Shown here: positions 44,743-51,479 of the stretch, piece by piece | How the letters are laid out: the number at the start of each line of letters is the position of its first letter | How positions within the stretch are numbered: the stretch's first letter is position 1 | Assembly (NCBI GenBank): GCA_013288345.1 | Contig: JABDCA010000005.1 | Coordinates: forward strand, 29,902 to 93,901 | From: Bacteroidota bacterium | GTDB taxonomy: Bacteria > Bacteroidota > Bacteroidia > JABEUT01 | Reading direction: 5' to 3' | DNA length: 64,000 nt | Position numbers and translations under genes: made by a program | The notes under the pieces: generated by a model | Databases searched by the model: none | Told to the model about the DNA's origin: nothing | The model's input: the letters and a program-made list of their open reading frames with translations, nothing else

Positions 44743-45848
44743 TATTCCAACCGTATTTTAAAGTTTCTAAGACTCAGGCCTGTAAAGAATACTGCCATAC
44801 CTGCAAGAATGAGTGTTTCCTTCCAGATGGAAGCGAAGCCCAGTCCTTTTAACATAACAGCCTTTACTATAACATAATACCAGCGTGCAGGAACAATATT
44901 TGAAATTACCTGCAACACCACAGGCATGTTTTCTATCGGGAACAAATACCCGCTCAATAACATGGTTGGCAACATCATGCCAAGCATTGAGGCAAACATA
45001 GCCGATTGCTGCGATGAGGTAATAGTGGATATAAACAGGCCCAGTGCAAGAGCTGTCAATATCAACAAAGTACTTTCAAAAACAAGAAGCAACACACTGC
45101 CTTTTATAGGCACATCGAGCGCATATACACTTAATACAAGTATAACACCCAGGTTAACTATCGATAATACAAGGTATGGGATCGCCTTTGCAATAATTAC
45201 CATTAACGGCTTAACAGGCGAAACTAAAAGTATCTCCATTGTGCCTAATTCTTTTTCTCGTACTATAGATACAGAGGTCATCATAACACAAACCAATAAC
45301 AATACCATTGCCATTACACCGGGCACAAAGTTGGGTGCACCCTTCAGGTCGGGGTTATACAACATCCTCACCTCAGGTACAATGGAATAAGGGGCCGACA
45401 TGGTTGGAGAAAGCTGTGCCTGGTAATCGGCAACAATGGTAGTAATGTAACTTGAGAGTTGAGTAGCCGTATTCGGATCCGATGCATCAGCTATAACCTG
45501 TATAGATGCTTTATTTAAATGCAGCAGGTCGGTATTAAAATTGACAGGAAATACAACAGCCAGTTTTATTTTGCCTTCTTTAAAAGCCGCATCAATGGCA
45601 GAGGGAGTCATTAATGTTTTTTGAACGCTGAAGAATTTACTACCCTCTATCTTATTTATAATTTGCTGCGATGCCACATCTTTAGCATTATCTACCACAA
45701 CAATATTGGCATATTTAATTTCGTTGGTAAGGGCAAAACCAAAAAGAACAATTTGCACAATTGGGAAGCCAAAAAGCATAACCAGCGTTTTCGGATCTCT
45801 CCAAACGTGTATAAATTCTTTTCTTATGAATGATAGTAACTGTTTCAT
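44742..45848 (-). CDS. ABC-2 type permease (YbhS-like)
   Basis: 368 aa. Same architecture as its neighbour: N-terminal helix with 'FGFPIVQIVLFGFALTNE', a periplasmic domain, and the loop 'VREKELGTMEILLVSPV'. 'MLLSGYLFPIENMPVVLQ' lies near the end. With the permease downstream and the two ATPases upstream it forms an ABC exporter of the YbhFSR type. The N-terminus carries 'FIRKEFIHVWRDPKTL', another family mark. Confidence 0.9.
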   Translation of the reverse strand: MKQLLSFIRKEFIHVWRDPKTLVMLFGFPIVQIVLFGFALTNEIKYANIVVVDNAKDVASQQIINKIEGSKFFSVQKTLMTPSAIDAAFKEGKIKLAVVFPVNFNTDLLHLNKASIQVIADASDPNTATQLSSYITTIVADYQAQLSPTMSAPYSIVPEVRMLYNPDLKGAPNFVPGVMAMVLLLVCVMMTSVSIVREKELGTMEILLVSPVKPLMVIIAKAIPYLVLSIVNLGVILVLSVYALDVPIKGSVLLLVFESTLLILTALALGLFISTITSSQQSAMFASMLGMMLPTMLLSGYLFPIENMPVVLQVISNIVPARWYYVIVKAVMLKGLGFASIWKETLILAGMAVFFTGLSLRNFKIRLE

Positions 45849-45857
45849 TTTTAAAAT

Positions 45858-46604
45858 TTAATCAGCTGATCGTTTTGCTTTTCTTGCCAGTTTATAAAAT
45901 ACCTCATCCATGTTTGATGCCGAAAATGTTTTTCTCAAGCCTTCAGGCGAATCGAGCGCTTCTATTTTACCATCTACCATTATAGATACCCTGTTGCAGT
46001 ATTCAGCCTCATCGAGATAGTGTGTAGTAACAAATATGGTAATGCCTTTATCGGCTGCATCATATATCAAATCCCAAAACTGGCGGCGCATAGCAGGGTC
46101 AACGCCTCCTGTAGGTTCATCTAAAAAAACAATTTTTGGTTGATGTACAATAGCTACCGAAAACGAAAGTTTTTGTTTCCACCCTAATGGCAAAGAACTT
46201 ACTAGTTTGTCCGCTTCATTATGTAAGCCAAGCCGTTCAATAAGCTCCCCGCTTTTTTCTTTTATCTGCTTATTGCTTAAGCCATATATGCCTCCGTAAA
46301 ATTCAATATTCTCTTTAACAGAAAGATCTTCATACAATGAAAATTTTTGACTCATATAGCCAATGTTCTGCTTTATCTCGTCAGGCTGTTTAAACACATC
46401 GTAGCCCGCCACCATAGCCTCGCCCGAGGTAGGTATAGATAAACCGCAAAGCATACGCATAGCGGTAGTTTTACCGGCTCCGTTAGCGCCCAAAAAACCA
46501 AATATTTCGCCTTTGTGAACGTCGAATGTAATTTCATCCACCGCCACAAAATCGTCAAAGCGTTTGGTTAGCTTATTTGTCCTTATTACTATTTCCTTGC
46601 TCAT
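45858..46604 (-). CDS. ABC transporter ATP-binding protein
   Basis: 248 aa; an ATG two codons earlier at 46610 is also possible. Walker A 'GANGAGKTTAMRML', Q-loop 'GYMSQKFSLYEDL', Walker B 'KIVFLDEPTGGVDP' and H-loop 'TTHYLDEAE'. The signature is 'LPLGWKQKLSF', a form normal for the second half of YbhF-like ATPases. It overlaps the preceding ATPase gene by about 30 bases. In E. coli these two domains are one protein. Confidence 0.93.
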   Translation of the reverse strand: MSKEIVIRTNKLTKRFDDFVAVDEITFDVHKGEIFGFLGANGAGKTTAMRMLCGLSIPTSGEAMVAGYDVFKQPDEIKQNIGYMSQKFSLYEDLSVKENIEFYGGIYGLSNKQIKEKSGELIERLGLHNEADKLVSSLPLGWKQKLSFSVAIVHQPKIVFLDEPTGGVDPAMRRQFWDLIYDAADKGITIFVTTHYLDEAEYCNRVSIMVDGKIEALDSPEGLRKTFSASNMDEVFYKLARKAKRSAD

Positions 46605-47511
46605 CTTCATGTTTTAATAAACGTATAAAGCAATCTTCCACAGTAGGTTCTATTGCTTTAAACTCAACGTCTGTATGTCCCTTTTCCTGTAAGTATTTTC
46701 TTACTTGCTCTTCGTTAGTTGTTATTGACAAATGCAAATATTCGCCGAAGGTGTAGCAGTTTATGGTGCCTTCGTATTTACGCAAGTCAAGTAACAAGTG
46801 ATATATAGAATTTGCCTTAACACCATATAGTTGTTCCGGGTAAGCTTTAATAGTAGCTTCGGGAGATGCTACAGATAACACTTTGCCATTAAGAATAAGC
46901 CCTATGCGGTCGCACATAGTTGCTTCATCCATATACGAAGTAGAAACCATAATAGTTATTCCCTGTTGCTTCAGGCGTTTAAGCATTTCCCAAAATTCAC
47001 GGCGAGAAACCACATCGACACCTGTTGTTGGTTCATCTAAAAACAATACCTCAGGTTTATGTATCAGCGCGCAACAAAGTGCGAGCTTCTGTTTCATACC
47101 ACCTGAAAGCTTTCCAGCACGGCGGTCTTTAAATGGTTCTATCTGTACGTAAATATCTTTTATCAGGTGATAGTTCTCTTCTATAGTGGTTTTGAATACC
47201 GTTGCAAAAAAATCAAGGTTCTCTTCCACTGTCAAATCCTGATATAATGAAAACTTACCCGGCATATAACCCACTATACCGCGAATGGCCTTAAAATCTT
47301 TAACCACATCTAAACCGCCAACCGTTGCAGTTCCCTTGTCGGGCAATAAAAGTGTTGTAAGCAAGCGGAAGATGGTGCTCTTACCTGCTCCATCGGGGCC
47401 AATAAGTCCGAATATTTCACCTTTCTCTACCGTAAGCGATACATCATCTACCGCAAGAACAGTGCCCTTGTTATATGTCTTGGTTATATTATTTAATGTG
47501 ATCGCGTTCAT
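46573..47511 (-). CDS. ABC transporter ATP-binding protein with C-terminal extension
   Basis: 312 aa. Walker A 'GPDGAGKSTIFRLL', signature 'KLSGGMKQKLALC', Walker B 'VLFLDEPTTGVDV' and 'VSTSYMDEATMCD'. The last 80 residues form the DUF4162-like end common to drug-export ATPases ('EYLHLSITTNEEQVRKYLQ'). It corresponds to the first half of YbhF and runs into the second ATPase gene by overlap, which suggests coupled translation and a heterodimer. Confidence 0.93.
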   Translation of the reverse strand: MNAITLNNITKTYNKGTVLAVDDVSLTVEKGEIFGLIGPDGAGKSTIFRLLTTLLLPDKGTATVGGLDVVKDFKAIRGIVGYMPGKFSLYQDLTVEENLDFFATVFKTTIEENYHLIKDIYVQIEPFKDRRAGKLSGGMKQKLALCCALIHKPEVLFLDEPTTGVDVVSRREFWEMLKRLKQQGITIMVSTSYMDEATMCDRIGLILNGKVLSVASPEATIKAYPEQLYGVKANSIYHLLLDLRKYEGTINCYTFGEYLHLSITTNEEQVRKYLQEKGHTDVEFKAIEPTVEDCFIRLLKHEDEQGNSNKDK

Positions 47512-47530
47512 TTATTTTCTCGTCGCAGTA

Positions 47531-48436
47531 TTATTTCTTGTCAGCAAATTGAACTTCACCATACATACCTATCTTCAGGTATCCATCATTCACCACTCTT
47601 ATTTTTATAGCGTATACAAGGTCAGCGCGTTCATCTTTTGTAGGGATTGTCTTAGGTGTAAACTCCGATTTATCAGATATCCAATAAATGGTACCTGTAT
47701 AAGTGCTGTATTGCTTTGCACCTTTATCTGTCCTAACTGTTACCTTTTGCCCCAGCTTTACCAGCGATAATTGCGAGCCTGTTACGTATGCCCTCAATAT
47801 CAATGTGTCGGTTTCCGCAATTTTATACAAAGCCTTGCCCGGTGCTGCTATTTCATGGTCTTCGGCATATTTGGTAAGTACGGTACCATGTACAGGGTTT
47901 ATTATACGGCACTTGGTTAATTGATCATTCAGCTGATCTATCTGGTGTTGAAGAGGCGCAACATTCTTTTGTATTGTTTCAGAAGTAATACCCAATGTAG
48001 ATTTTTGTGCTTCAATTTGCTTGTTAAGCATATCTACTTGTGTGTTCGCATCATCTACCTGTTGTTGTGTAGCAGCATTTTGCTTAAACAAGTTGTTCAT
48101 CCTATCCTGGTTCTTTTTAGCCTCATCTAACTGCGATTGCATAGCTGCTACCTGCACAGGTATATCGGGTGTTTGGCTGGTAGTTGATGCTATTTGCGCT
48201 ACTAGTTGCTGCTTTTTTTCATAAAGCTGTACACTATCTATATATCCTAAAAATTGTCCGGGTTGAAGTGTTTGTCCTTCCTCTACATTTAACTGCATAA
48301 TGGTTCCGGCAGATTCTGTTGAAACAATAGTTTCAACCGATTCAAATGCTCCTGCTGCATCAAAATTATTTTCGTTGTTGTTGCACGAGGCAAATATCGC
48401 AGCTGTAGCTATGGCGATAATTGATACTTTTTTCAT
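47531..48436 (-). CDS. HlyD/YbhG-like membrane fusion protein, lipoprotein
   Basis: 301 aa. The frame goes up to 48490, but the ATG at 48436 starts a lipoprotein signal with lipobox 'IFASC', and this avoids overlapping the TolC gene. The lipoyl halves ('IMQLNVEEGQTLQPGQ' and 'IINPVHGTVLTKYAEDHE') flank a coiled-coil hairpin (about 95-170, Gln/Lys/Asp-rich with 'QQQVDDANTQVDMLNKQI'). It connects the ABC pump to TolC in the periplasm. Confidence 0.9.
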   Translation of the reverse strand: MKKVSIIAIATAAIFASCNNNENNFDAAGAFESVETIVSTESAGTIMQLNVEEGQTLQPGQFLGYIDSVQLYEKKQQLVAQIASTTSQTPDIPVQVAAMQSQLDEAKKNQDRMNNLFKQNAATQQQVDDANTQVDMLNKQIEAQKSTLGITSETIQKNVAPLQHQIDQLNDQLTKCRIINPVHGTVLTKYAEDHEIAAPGKALYKIAETDTLILRAYVTGSQLSLVKLGQKVTVRTDKGAKQYSTYTGTIYWISDKSEFTPKTIPTKDERADLVYAIKIRVVNDGYLKIGMYGEVQFADKK

Positions 48437-48455
48437 CTCTCTAAAATTTAATTTA

Positions 48456-49727
48456 TTAATTACCTGATGTATTCTGATAGTTGTATTCATCCATTAACAA
48501 TTGTACCTGATGAAGTAATAAGCTTTGCTTGGCCTGATCTTCAGCATCAAGCTGACTTATATAATCATGCACGGTTATAACGCCATTATCGACTTGCGCT
48601 TTGGCAGCAATTTTAACAGAAGTGCGCTTACCTATTATGTCATTATCCTTGCTTATCATTTGCTGCAGTTTTATCATATCAGCGCTTTGCTGCTTAAGTG
48701 TAATGCGTGTATTAAATATAAAGTCATCTTTTTGCACATCAATACTTTGCTTGTCAAGATCAAGCAACTGCCTTTGGTTTTTAAGTGTGTAAAAACCACC
48801 GAGTGACCAGCTTAACCTGAACCCGGTTATGTAATACCATGCAGGGTTAGCATCAAATCCGTTTAAGCCTGGTAATGCATAACCACCCTGAAAGAAGTAC
48901 AAGAACTTAGGCCTGTTTGCAGCATTCAGCATATTTTCCTGCACATCGTCTGTTTTTTTCTGGAACTCATAAAAAGAAAGTTCCGGCCGGTGGATGCTAT
49001 CTAATATTTTCATTGGACGTGGTGTTTCAAGTACAGTATTTTCATCTAATGTCCGGTTCATGAAAATGCTCAGCATATCTAAATATGCTTTTTGCGATGC
49101 TTTTAAGTTCAAGGCATTCTGTTGCTGTTGCAGTAATTCAGCTTGTAGCTCTTCAAGGCTGCTGTTTAACGCAGTACCGCTGTTTACTTTCGCCTGTGCA
49201 TTATCAATGCTACTTTGTACATCCTTTTGTGTAAGGTCGTTTTGTTTTAATTGTTCACCAATAAGTAATGCTCCAAAAAATATCTGGTTGATACGGTCCT
49301 TTAATGAATATAACTGCACCTCAATATTTTGCTCCTGCATATCAGCACTTGCAGACTGCGATGCTTTTTGCTGCTTTATAATACCGCCATCATAAATGGT
49401 CTGATCAAGCTCACCGTGCACATTAAACTGGCCCTTTGTTGGTGTAGGAAAACTTAAATTTTTAAATGCTGGGGGAAGTCCTGTCAGCGCAATGCTTGTA
49501 ACTGCTGATTGGTAAGTAGCCTGTCCGTTAAAATTTACCTGAGGCAAATATCCTTTTGCAGCGTTAGACACATTATAATCTTTTGTTTTCTCGATTAAGC
49601 CCTTTTGCTTGATCAAAGGGTAATTTTGCCTGGCGCGAGCATAGCAGGTATCAATAGTTAAAGATGCCTGCCCCTGTGCAAAAATGCTGATTATACTTGT
49701 TGCTCCTATTAGTAATAACTTCTTCAT
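48456..49727 (-). CDS. TolC-family outer-membrane efflux protein
   Basis: 423 aa with signal peptide (MKKLLLIGATSIISIFAQG, cleavage before QAS). Two long helical halves with 'YNVSNAAKGYLPQVNFNGQA', 'QSSIDNAQAKVNSGTALNSS' and strands 'GFRLSWSLGGFYT' form the usual OEP repeat pair. It supplies the outer-membrane duct for the adaptor and ABC permeases downstream. Gap to the adaptor is 19 bases. Confidence 0.9.
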   Translation of the reverse strand: MKKLLLIGATSIISIFAQGQASLTIDTCYARARQNYPLIKQKGLIEKTKDYNVSNAAKGYLPQVNFNGQATYQSAVTSIALTGLPPAFKNLSFPTPTKGQFNVHGELDQTIYDGGIIKQQKASQSASADMQEQNIEVQLYSLKDRINQIFFGALLIGEQLKQNDLTQKDVQSSIDNAQAKVNSGTALNSSLEELQAELLQQQQNALNLKASQKAYLDMLSIFMNRTLDENTVLETPRPMKILDSIHRPELSFYEFQKKTDDVQENMLNAANRPKFLYFFQGGYALPGLNGFDANPAWYYITGFRLSWSLGGFYTLKNQRQLLDLDKQSIDVQKDDFIFNTRITLKQQSADMIKLQQMISKDNDIIGKRTSVKIAAKAQVDNGVITVHDYISQLDAEDQAKQSLLLHQVQLLMDEYNYQNTSGN

Positions 49728-49784
49728 TGTATATATTCTTTAAATGCCTTGTATCCCGGTTGTTGTATTACGACGTTTATAAAA

Positions 49785-50402
49785 TCATTTTACCTTTAAC
49801 ATAGCTTCAATCCATTTCGGAATAAGCTTTTTTCTCTCCTGCATAAGTTCATTGAATTCTTTTTGAGTAAACCCGTTAGCGCTCTGAAACATGCGGTGAG
49901 CTACAAAAGGAAATATAGTAAGCCCGACTATATTCAAAATAAGGTTAGCAGGATTTATATTTTCAATCTTTCCCTTTTTTATTGAATCCTGAACCTGTTC
50001 CATAAAATAAGAATTCATAAATTTTCCCCTCATTTTCATCCTTTGGTCATCAATACGTGAATTCCGGATAACAAAAAGTGGCATATCGGGGTTTACTGAT
50101 AGAATATCGATATAATTAGCAACTAACACTTCAATTTTTTGTTCCAGACTGGTTTCTTCGTTATCCACTATTTTGGTGATCACCTCCATAAACTTCGCCA
50201 TATTCTCCTTCATTATTATTACAAACAAATTTTCTTTGCTTCGGAAATAATAATTTAAAAGGGCCAGGTTTATGCCTGCTTCTTTAGCAATGTCGCGTGT
50301 TTTAACAGCGTCGAAGCCTTTTTCTGTAAATAACTTACGCGCTGCGGAAAGTATCTTCTCCTCTGCGCCGTCAGTCTTTTTTTTCTTTTTTACAGTTGCC
50401 AT
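49785..50402 (-). CDS. TetR-family repressor of the efflux operon
   Basis: 205 aa; the ATG at 50402 (MATVKKKKKTDG) is preferred to 50420, because the -7 element lies at 50420-50427. N-terminal helix-turn-helix: 'ILSAARKLFTEKGFDAVKTR', 'DIAKEAGINLALLNYYFRSK'. The rest is the ligand-binding helical domain, like CecR of E. coli. It is the first gene of the operon, so it most likely represses itself and the pump. A 17-bp palindrome covers its -33 region. Confidence 0.92.
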   Translation of the reverse strand: MATVKKKKKTDGAEEKILSAARKLFTEKGFDAVKTRDIAKEAGINLALLNYYFRSKENLFVIIMKENMAKFMEVITKIVDNEETSLEQKIEVLVANYIDILSVNPDMPLFVIRNSRIDDQRMKMRGKFMNSYFMEQVQDSIKKGKIENINPANLILNIVGLTIFPFVAHRMFQSANGFTQKEFNELMQERKKLIPKWIEAMLKVK

Positions 50403-50419
50403 CTCATTGAAATATAGCA

Positions 50420-50466
50420 CAAAGGTATATTTATTTTTTTGATTTAAACAAATGATTAAATCATTT
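50420..50466 (-). promoter_or_regulatory. Promoter and operator of the TetR/efflux operon
   Basis: Minus strand -7 element TACCTTTG (50420-50427) and -33 TTTG (50449-50452), spacer 21. The palindrome AAATGATT-A-AATCATTT (50450-50466) sits on the -33 element, a typical TetR operator position. Confidence 0.65.
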
Positions 50467-50470
50467 TATC

Positions 50471-50499
50471 AAAAAAACAGGTAATAGATTGATTACCTG
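50471..50499 (-). terminator. Terminator of the CsbD operon
   Basis: On the minus strand CAGGTAAT, loop CAATCT, ATTACCTG, then seven T. It sits 50 bases after the last small gene and directly upstream of the TetR promoter. Confidence 0.85.
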
Positions 50500-50548
50500 A
50501 TGGTAAATTATTGCTATTCTTGTTGAAGGAGGGCTTGTAATTGGTCAA

Positions 50549-50638
50549 TTACTTTTTGCGCCATACGTGCAGGGCCTTACCCAGCACTACAACTACCAGG
50601 GCAATACTCAAAATACCCCACCATGTCCAGTTCCACAT
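50549..50638 (-). CDS. Possible 29-aa single-pass membrane peptide
   Basis: Translates to MWNWTWWGILSIALVVVVLG ending KALHVWRKK: a Trp-rich start, a hydrophobic helix and a basic tail. It lies in the direction and spacing (18 bases) of the small-gene operon and before its terminator. No relatives are known to me; being short, it could be chance. Confidence 0.4.
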   Translation of the reverse strand: MWNWTWWGILSIALVVVVLGKALHVWRKK

Positions 50639-50656
50639 ATCTTTATTATTAATGAT

Positions 50657-50851
50657 TTATGCTTCGTCTTTTGTGGTACGTATAAGGCCAATACCCGACA
50701 TAAAGAAAACAACCCCGAGTACGCCATATATAGCAATCGCTTTCATGTCATGAGTACTGTCGGCAGCATTTATAAATACTATAGCAGCATATATTAGGCC
50801 ACCTATACCAAGTAAGGTAAGTAGTGCGCCAAAGATTCTTTTTAAATTCAT
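50657..50851 (-). CDS. Small two-helix membrane protein
   Basis: 64 aa. Two hydrophobic segments ('IFGALLTLLGIGGLIYAAIV' and 'AIYGVLGVVFFMSGIGLI') joined by a polar loop with 'DSTHDMK', basic N-terminus, charged end. The pattern is common among small Bacteroidota membrane proteins next to CsbD genes. Second-last gene of the CsbD operon, 12 bases after its neighbour. No assigned function. Confidence 0.7.
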   Translation of the reverse strand: MNLKRIFGALLTLLGIGGLIYAAIVFINAADSTHDMKAIAIYGVLGVVFFMSGIGLIRTTKDEA

Positions 50852-50863
50852 TGTGTATATGTA

Positions 50864-51085
50864 TTAAGCGTTTGCTTTTTTGTTGGTAGCAATTATAAGA
50901 ACCCCGCCAACCAAAAGAACTGCACCCACTATTGGCGACCATTGAATGGTATGGTTCTCATCATGCTTTATTTGCAGGTTACCTATATCAACTACATTTT
51001 TAGTGGTAACATAATTAAATCCTGTATAAGCCATCATTAGTACGCCTATTATAAGCAGGGCTATTCCTATTGATCTGCGCTCCAT
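50864..51085 (-). CDS. Small two-helix membrane protein
   Basis: 73 aa. Helix 1 'SIGIALLIIGVLMMAYTGFN', a loop of about 30 residues with 'VDIGNLQIKHDENHTIQW' facing one side, helix 2 'IVGAVLLVGGVLIIAT'. Membrane topology places the loop outside or inside as a small domain. Starts two bases after the CsbD gene ends, so the genes are translated together. Confidence 0.7.
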   Translation of the reverse strand: MERRSIGIALLIIGVLMMAYTGFNYVTTKNVVDIGNLQIKHDENHTIQWSPIVGAVLLVGGVLIIATNKKANA

Positions 51086-51087
51086 AA

Positions 51088-51273
51088 TTAAAGTGATGCA
51101 ATAAGTTTCTGAAGTTCTTCCTTGGTTTTACCAAGTTTTATCTGGAGTTTTCCAAACATCTCGTCTTGCTTGCCTTCAACAAGCATCAAATCATCGTCAG
51201 TTAAAATGGCAAATTGTTGTTTAAGCTTGCCTTTTTGCTCGTTCCAGTTTCCTTTTACTTCAGTTGTGTTCAT
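51088..51273 (-). CDS. CsbD-family stress protein
   Basis: 61 aa. Begins 'MNTTEVKGNWNEQKGKLKQQ', the CsbD core (VKGNW..QKGK.KQ..), followed by 'LTDDDLMLVEGKQDEM' and a helix ending 'EELQKLIASL'. CsbD-like proteins are small, hydrophilic and induced by general stress in many bacteria; their action is not understood. First gene of a small-protein operon, controlled by the module at 51311-51371. Confidence 0.88.
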   Translation of the reverse strand: MNTTEVKGNWNEQKGKLKQQFAILTDDDLMLVEGKQDEMFGKLQIKLGKTKEELQKLIASL

Positions 51274-51310
51274 ATTTTTTAGTTTTAATTAAGTGCATGA
51301 ATTATATAAT

Positions 51311-51371
51311 GCAAAGGTGCGTCCATTAGTCGCCAAAAGGGTTACATAACCTTATCTATAAGTTACATAAT
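51311..51371 (-). promoter_or_regulatory. Promoter module with paired TTACAT repeats
   Basis: On the plus strand gcaaaggtgc (51311-51320), GTTACATAAC (51341-51350) and GTTACATAAT (51362-51371). Spacings of 30 and 21 equal those at 15074-15134 and the first block is the same ten bases. The CsbD start is 37 bases downstream on the minus strand. Confidence 0.75.
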
Positions 51372-51411
51372 TCACCGACCATAGTATTTAGTGTTCACTA
51401 CTCTATATGTG

Positions 51412-51473
51412 AATTATGTAAGTATTTCTGTTAGTTCTGCAACAATGCTTATTTCAGAAACCATGAGTTTTAC
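51412..51473 (+). promoter_or_regulatory. Possible divergent copy of the module before DUF748
   Basis: Read in the plus direction: attatgtaag at 51413, gttctgcaac at 51434 (8 of 10 to GTTATGTAAC, 21 bases on) and a TTT-containing element at 51464-51473. The fit of the last element is poor and it would leave a leader of almost no length. Confidence 0.3.
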
Positions 51474-51479
51474 CCCTTC

